Shown: positions 60,317 through 64,000 of the stretch, piece by piece
How positions within the stretch are numbered: position 1 is the stretch's first letter
Layout: every line of letters begins with the position of its first letter
DNA from: Maritalea mediterranea
Lineage (GTDB): Bacteria > Pseudomonadota > Alphaproteobacteria > Rhizobiales > Devosiaceae
Length of the DNA: 64,000 nucleotides
Assembly (NCBI RefSeq): GCF_021568695.1
Contig: NZ_JAKGTI010000001.1
Coordinates: forward strand, 434,001-498,000
Reading direction: 5' to 3'
Notes under the pieces: model-generated
Told to the model about the DNA's origin: nothing
Databases searched by the model: none
The model's input: the letters and a program-made list of their open reading frames with translations, nothing else
Made by a program: the position numbers and the translations under genes

Positions 60317-60703
60317 TTAGATGTTTTCGACGGCTTTCGCCAGCATGTCCCTGACTTGCCCGGCAACATCCTTCAATTCGCTATTGTCGATGGCCTGCAT
60401 GGAGGCCACTGGATCGATGGCACTCACTTCAATGCCGCCTTCAACTTCGCGCAAGATCACATTGCAGGGCAACATCGCCCCCACACGGGGTTCGAGCCCG
60501 ATCGCTTCATATGCCATTTGGGGATTGCACGCCCCCAGGATGCGATAGGATGGCATGTCCTTATCGAGCTTTTTCTTCATGGTCGCCTTGACGTCAATCT
60601 CGGTCAATACGCCAAAGCCCAGATCTGCGAGGGCGTCTCTGGCGCGCGCATCAACATCATCAATATTCGTGTCGGCGATAAGGCGGTTGATTGTATAAGT
60701 CAT
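60317..60703 (-). CDS. DUF302 protein
   Basis: 128 residues from ATG 60703; an upstream in-frame extension to 60772 overlaps the 42-residue gene and is not used. DUF302 core: ADLGFGVLTEIDVKATMKKKLDKDMPSYRILGACNPQMAYEAIGLEPRVGAMLPCNVILREVEGGIEVSAIDP. The conserved GACNP and LPCN cysteines suggest metal or thiol chemistry. Cytoplasmic. Starts 16 bp after the small membrane protein. Confidence 0.88.
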   Translation of the reverse strand: MTYTINRLIADTNIDDVDARARDALADLGFGVLTEIDVKATMKKKLDKDMPSYRILGACNPQMAYEAIGLEPRVGAMLPCNVILREVEGGIEVSAIDPVASMQAIDNSELKDVAGQVRDMLAKAVENI

Positions 60704-60719
60704 CTTTAGAGCCTTTCTG

Positions 60720-60848
60720 TTAATTCCGCAGATATTTGATAAGTGCCGCGATGGCGAGCACCACAAGAACAAGGATCAGTAGGCCGAACAGCCAGCCAAA
60801 TCCCATACCGAAACCCATGCCTGAGCCCATGTCATTCCAATTCATCAT
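60720..60848 (-). CDS. 42-residue Gly/Met-rich single-helix membrane protein
   Basis: ATG 60848 follows AGGAG by 6 nt. The N-terminal 17 residues are rich in Met and Gly (MGSGMGFGMGFG), then a single transmembrane helix (WLFGLLILVLVVLAIAALI) and KYLRN. Such short proteins are often found with DUF302 or SHOCT-type metal-stress genes. It is upstream of DUF302 on the same strand, probably one operon. Function unknown. Confidence 0.7.
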   Translation of the reverse strand: MMNWNDMGSGMGFGMGFGWLFGLLILVLVVLAIAALIKYLRN

Positions 60849-60964
60849 GCCGATCTCCTGACATTATCAACCTAATGCGCCAACTCCTGACGCTGGAGAA
60901 TAACCACATCAACAATGCGGTATATTACGTATGTCTTATATAGGTATCAACGCCGGCAAATTAA

Positions 60965-60984
60965 AGGGGCGGTCACCCGCCCCT
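60965..60984 (-). terminator. Terminator after the carboxynorspermidine dehydrogenase gene
   Basis: AGGGGCGG-TCAC-CCGCCCCT, an 8-bp GC stem, 8 bp after the stop; TTTAATTTG follows on the minus strand. Plausible intrinsic terminator of the speA operon. Confidence 0.72.
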
Positions 60985-60991
60985 CAAAAAA

Positions 60992-62206
60992 CTAGAAATT
61001 GGCAGGTGCGTCCAGCTCATGCACTTCCCAGGGCAGGCCGTTCAGATTGAGCATGTCCATGAAATCATCTGGATCAAGCTGCTCCATATTCCAAACACCA
61101 GGCTCGGCCCAATTGCCTTTGAGCACTTGCGCTGCACCAATCATCGCGGGCACACCTGTTGTATAGGCCACCGCCTGCGACCCGACTTCGTCATAACATT
61201 CTTCATGGTCGCAAATATTATAGATGTAATAGGTCTTTTGGCCCGCGCTATCCTTAGATTCCCCGGTAGCAATGTCACCAATGCAGGTTTTGCCCTTGGT
61301 CAATTCGCCTAGATCGCTCGGGTCAGGCAAGACGGATTTCAGGAACTGCAGCGGAATGATCTCTTTGCCCTCATGCATCACTGGCTCAATGCTGGTCATG
61401 CCCACATTTTGCAGCACGGTGACGTGGTTGATATAGGCATCGCCAAAGGTCATCCAGAAGCGGGCACGCTTAATTTCAGGGAAGTGCGTCTTCAGGCTTT
61501 CCAGCTCCTCATGATACATCAAATACATGTTCTTTTCGCCTACGGCAGGGAAGTCGAACTTATATTTGGTGGTCATGGCCGGGCTTTCCACCCAGTCGCC
61601 ATTTTCCCAGTGCCGCGCCGGTGCGGTCACTTCACGAATATTGATTTCCGGGTTGAAGTTGGTGGCAAACGGCTTGCCATTGTCGCCGCCATTACAATCC
61701 AGAATGTCGATATAGTCGATCGTGTTAAGCTTATGCTTCTTGAGCCATGTGGCATAAGCAGAGGTGACGCCGGGGTCAAAACCAGAGCCCAAAATCGCAG
61801 TCAGGCCAGCTTCTTTGAACTTGTCCTGATAGGCCCACTGCCACTTATATTCAAATTTGGCCTCATCTTCGGGCTCATAGTTGGCGGTGTCGAGATAGTT
61901 GACGCCGGCCTTCAAACACGCATCCATAATGGCCAAATCCTGATACGGCAGGGCCAGATTGACCACCAGCTCTGCGCCGGTCTCTTTGATCAGCGCAGCC
62001 GTGGCGTCCACATCCATGGCGTCTAGCTCGGCGGTGGCAATTTCCACCCCGGTACGCTCTTTCACGGACTTGGCGATCTCATCGCACTTAAATTTACGAC
62101 GGCTGGCCAGCGTGATTTTGCTGAAAATGTCGGCGTTCATCGCCATTTTGTGCACACCGACGGATCCGACGCCCCCGGCGCCAATGACAAGTACATTCCC
62201 CATCAA
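60992..62206 (-). CDS. Carboxynorspermidine/carboxyspermidine synthase (saccharopine dehydrogenase family)
   Basis: Reductively condenses putrescine or diaminopropane with aspartate semialdehyde using NADPH. 404 residues from 62206 (403 from the next ATG). Rossmann motif VLVIGAGGVGSV near 4-15, LASRR near 33-37, LPYQDLAIMDACLKAGVNYLDTANYE near 85-110, GFDPGVTSAYATW near 142-155. The family assignment over lysine-pathway relatives rests on adjacent nspC, speB and speA. 21 bp after speA. Confidence 0.92.
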   Translation of the reverse strand: MMGNVLVIGAGGVGSVGVHKMAMNADIFSKITLASRRKFKCDEIAKSVKERTGVEIATAELDAMDVDATAALIKETGAELVVNLALPYQDLAIMDACLKAGVNYLDTANYEPEDEAKFEYKWQWAYQDKFKEAGLTAILGSGFDPGVTSAYATWLKKHKLNTIDYIDILDCNGGDNGKPFATNFNPEINIREVTAPARHWENGDWVESPAMTTKYKFDFPAVGEKNMYLMYHEELESLKTHFPEIKRARFWMTFGDAYINHVTVLQNVGMTSIEPVMHEGKEIIPLQFLKSVLPDPSDLGELTKGKTCIGDIATGESKDSAGQKTYYIYNICDHEECYDEVGSQAVAYTTGVPAMIGAAQVLKGNWAEPGVWNMEQLDPDDFMDMLNLNGLPWEVHELDAPANF

Positions 62207-62227
62207 TTTAATCCTTTGTTTTAACGC

Positions 62228-64000
62228 CTAAGATTCAAAATAGGTATAGCCCGCAAGGCTATCCTTGTAAGCGGCAATCAGTTCGCGCCGCTCTGAAATT
62301 GTCATTTCTTTCTGGCTCACCGCCTCATCTGCCCGCTGCCGGAACGCGGCCAAACAGGCCGACGCTTCATATTCCACGGCATTCAGCACTTCGGCAATGG
62401 TGTCCCCTTCCACCTCATGCAGCAAGTCAAAATCGCCATTCTCTTTCAGCGAAATCGTGACCACATTGGTATCGCCAAACAGATTGTGCAAATCGCCTAG
62501 CGTTTCCTGATAGGCCCCCACAAAGAAAACCCCGATATAGTAATCTTCCTCATCGGTGATCTCATGCACGGGCAATGTGTTGGACACCCCGTCGGCCAGC
62601 ACAAATTTGTCCACCTTGCCGTCAGAATCGCACGTAATATCGGACAATACGGCCCGCCTTTCGGGCACTTCATTCAGGCGTTGCACGGGCATCACGGGAT
62701 GCAATTGGTCGATGGCCCACACATCTGGCAAGCTTTGAAACAGCGAGAAATTGCCGTGATAAATATCAGCAAATCCGTCCAACTGCTCTTCCAATTGCGG
62801 CGGAATCTCGATTTCGGCCGCATATTGCTTAAATTTGGAGACCAAATAACGAAACACGCTTTCCGCCCGCGCCATCGCGCGAATATTGAGATTGCCCCGG
62901 CGAAAATAAGCGCGGATTTCATCGCGATAATAGATCGCGTCATTCACCGATTCCTGAAGCCGCTTGGAGGACAGATAAGAGGTGATGCCCAACAAATCTC
63001 TGATCAGATGGTGATCGTCCTCGCGCACTTCCGGCTCAACCTTACTGTCATATAAGGTGACATCCAAAATATCGAAAAGCAACATGGACGATAGCGCAAC
63101 AACGCCGCGGCCACTTTCGGTCACAATGTTTGGATGAGCAACGCCAGCATCATCCATGGCATATTTTACCGTTTCGACGATCGCTTCGCAATATTCCGCG
63201 AGGCCATAGTTTATCGAGTTTTCGTTTGCTTGCTTTTCGCCCGTATAATCAATACCCAGGCCGCCACCCAGATCAAGATATTGCAGCGGCAGGCCGAGCG
63301 ATTTCAACTCGGTGTAAAAGCGGCAGGCCTCGTTCACGGTGCGGCGAACATCGTTGATGTCGGGGATTTGCGAGCCCAGGTGGGAATGTTGCAACACCAA
63401 GCAATCTTCCATCCCCTCGGCTTTCAGCCGATCTACCACGTCAACCACATTATCAACAGTAATGCCAAAGCTAGAGCGGTCCCCCGAAGAGGTCGCCCAA
63501 TAGCCCTTGATCTGGTGGGTCAGTTTGATCCGCACGCCCAATGCCGGCTTTTCATTCAAATCCTTTGCGACCTTGAACACATGGTCCAGCTCTTTCGGGC
63601 TTTCCAGCACGATGATGGTGTTGAAGCCCATTTTGCGCGACATGATGGCAAGCCGGATAAACTCTTCATCTTTTACGCCATTGCAAATCAGCAGCGCTTC
63701 GCGCGACAGATTTTGCGCCAAGGCAATCAACAATTCCGGCTTGGACCCCACCTCTAGGCCATAGTGATATTGCCCACCGGTTTCCACAATCCGGCGCACC
63801 ACTTCGGCCTGCTGATTGACCTTAACCGGAAACACCCCGCGATAATCGCCTTGATAGTCATAGTCGCGGATGGCGGCCTTAAACCCTTCATTCAGTTCAA
63901 CAAGACTGGACTGCAGAAAAGAATTGACCCGCAACAACACCGGTGTGGTGATCCCGCGTACCCGCAAATCCTGCAAAATTGAGGGAATGCTTACCGGTGT
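62228..64000 (-). CDS. speA: Biosynthetic arginine decarboxylase, N-terminus cut by window edge
   Basis: Decarboxylates arginine to agmatine, the entry to this polyamine pathway. 590 residues are visible and the frame is open to position 64000, so some 50 N-terminal residues probably lie outside. PLP Lys in YRGVFPVKVNQQ, then GLEVGSKPEL, LGSQIPDINDVRR, LDLGGGLGIDYTGE and VTESGRGVVALSSMLLFDI; insertion and C-terminal domains match SpeA rather than ornithine decarboxylase. First visible gene of the operon speA-dehydrogenase. Confidence 0.95.
   Translation of the reverse strand, partial: TPVSIPSILQDLRVRGITTPVLLRVNSFLQSSLVELNEGFKAAIRDYDYQGDYRGVFPVKVNQQAEVVRRIVETGGQYHYGLEVGSKPELLIALAQNLSREALLICNGVKDEEFIRLAIMSRKMGFNTIIVLESPKELDHVFKVAKDLNEKPALGVRIKLTHQIKGYWATSSGDRSSFGITVDNVVDVVDRLKAEGMEDCLVLQHSHLGSQIPDINDVRRTVNEACRFYTELKSLGLPLQYLDLGGGLGIDYTGEKQANENSINYGLAEYCEAIVETVKYAMDDAGVAHPNIVTESGRGVVALSSMLLFDILDVTLYDSKVEPEVREDDHHLIRDLLGITSYLSSKRLQESVNDAIYYRDEIRAYFRRGNLNIRAMARAESVFRYLVSKFKQYAAEIEIPPQLEEQLDGFADIYHGNFSLFQSLPDVWAIDQLHPVMPVQRLNEVPERRAVLSDITCDSDGKVDKFVLADGVSNTLPVHEITDEEDYYIGVFFVGAYQETLGDLHNLFGDTNVVTISLKENGDFDLLHEVEGDTIAEVLNAVEYEASACLAAFRQRADEAVSQKEMTISERRELIAAYKDSLAGYTYFES

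Overview
The window looks like chromosomal DNA of an alphaproteobacterium, most likely Hyphomicrobiales (Rhizobiales)-like, at moderate GC. The evidence is the gene set: an infC/rpmI-rplT/pheS-pheT neighbourhood, lepA, an MbfA-type iron exporter, a carboxynorspermidine-type polyamine pathway, an NDUFA9-like protein, and paired palindromic elements typical of the class. The genus cannot be named from this sequence.

Layout. (1) 1-3562: end of a sugar ABC transporter operon with an intracellular GH63/MGH1-like glycosidase and a LacI regulator. (2) 3559-9824: a complete sialic acid catabolic locus: nanA divergent from nanR, the TRAP transporter siaPQM, nanE and nanK. A perfect palindrome sits in the nanA/nanR intergenic space. 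(3) 9813-12909: a minus-strand island with a winged-helix regulator, three membrane proteins and a serine-hydrolase lipoprotein. Near-identical operator-like palindromes lie in front of two of its transcription units. (4) 13026-21035: an XRE-cupin regulator divergent from a peptide ABC operon ending in an Xaa-Pro aminopeptidase. (5) 21225-28059: tRNA-Leu(CAG), NDUFA9-like, a MarR/GST pair with two palindromes, uppP, a second GST, queG, an SDR and a hydrolase.

(6) 28200-28795: infC, with an apparent AUU start, and its terminator. (7) 28786-30868: a small accessory island: a MuF-type predicted toxin followed by two paralogous membrane-anchored proteins that look like duplicated immunity genes. 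(8) 31017-37893: a membrane-bound LuxR protein with DUF4199, a VOC protein, rpmI-rplT-pheS, an exonuclease-ASCH fusion, and pheT. (9) 37890-41509: an O-antigen-ligase-like protein and two related AT-rich glycosyltransferases. (10) 41605-51781: fumarase, GNAT, aldo-keto reductase, trhO, LytTR/DUF2306, DUF418, a TetR pair with two palindromes, a hydrolase and mbfA. (11) 51880-53566: an extensin-like protein and two c-type cytochromes behind a promoter with MerR/CueR geometry. (12) 53687-57244: lepA, DUF2267 and a RES/Xre toxin-antitoxin pair. (13) 57299-58158: non-coding repeats. (14) 58207-64000: polyamine synthesis (speB, nspC, carboxynorspermidine dehydrogenase, speA) with DUF302 and a 42-residue membrane protein.

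The most interesting unexplained signals are the MuF toxin with tandem immunity genes, the shared-operator island at 9.8-12.9 kb, the MerR-type promoter ahead of the cytochrome/extensin operon, and the exonuclease-ASCH fusion between pheS and pheT. Functional names come from motif recognition by eye; no database search was run.
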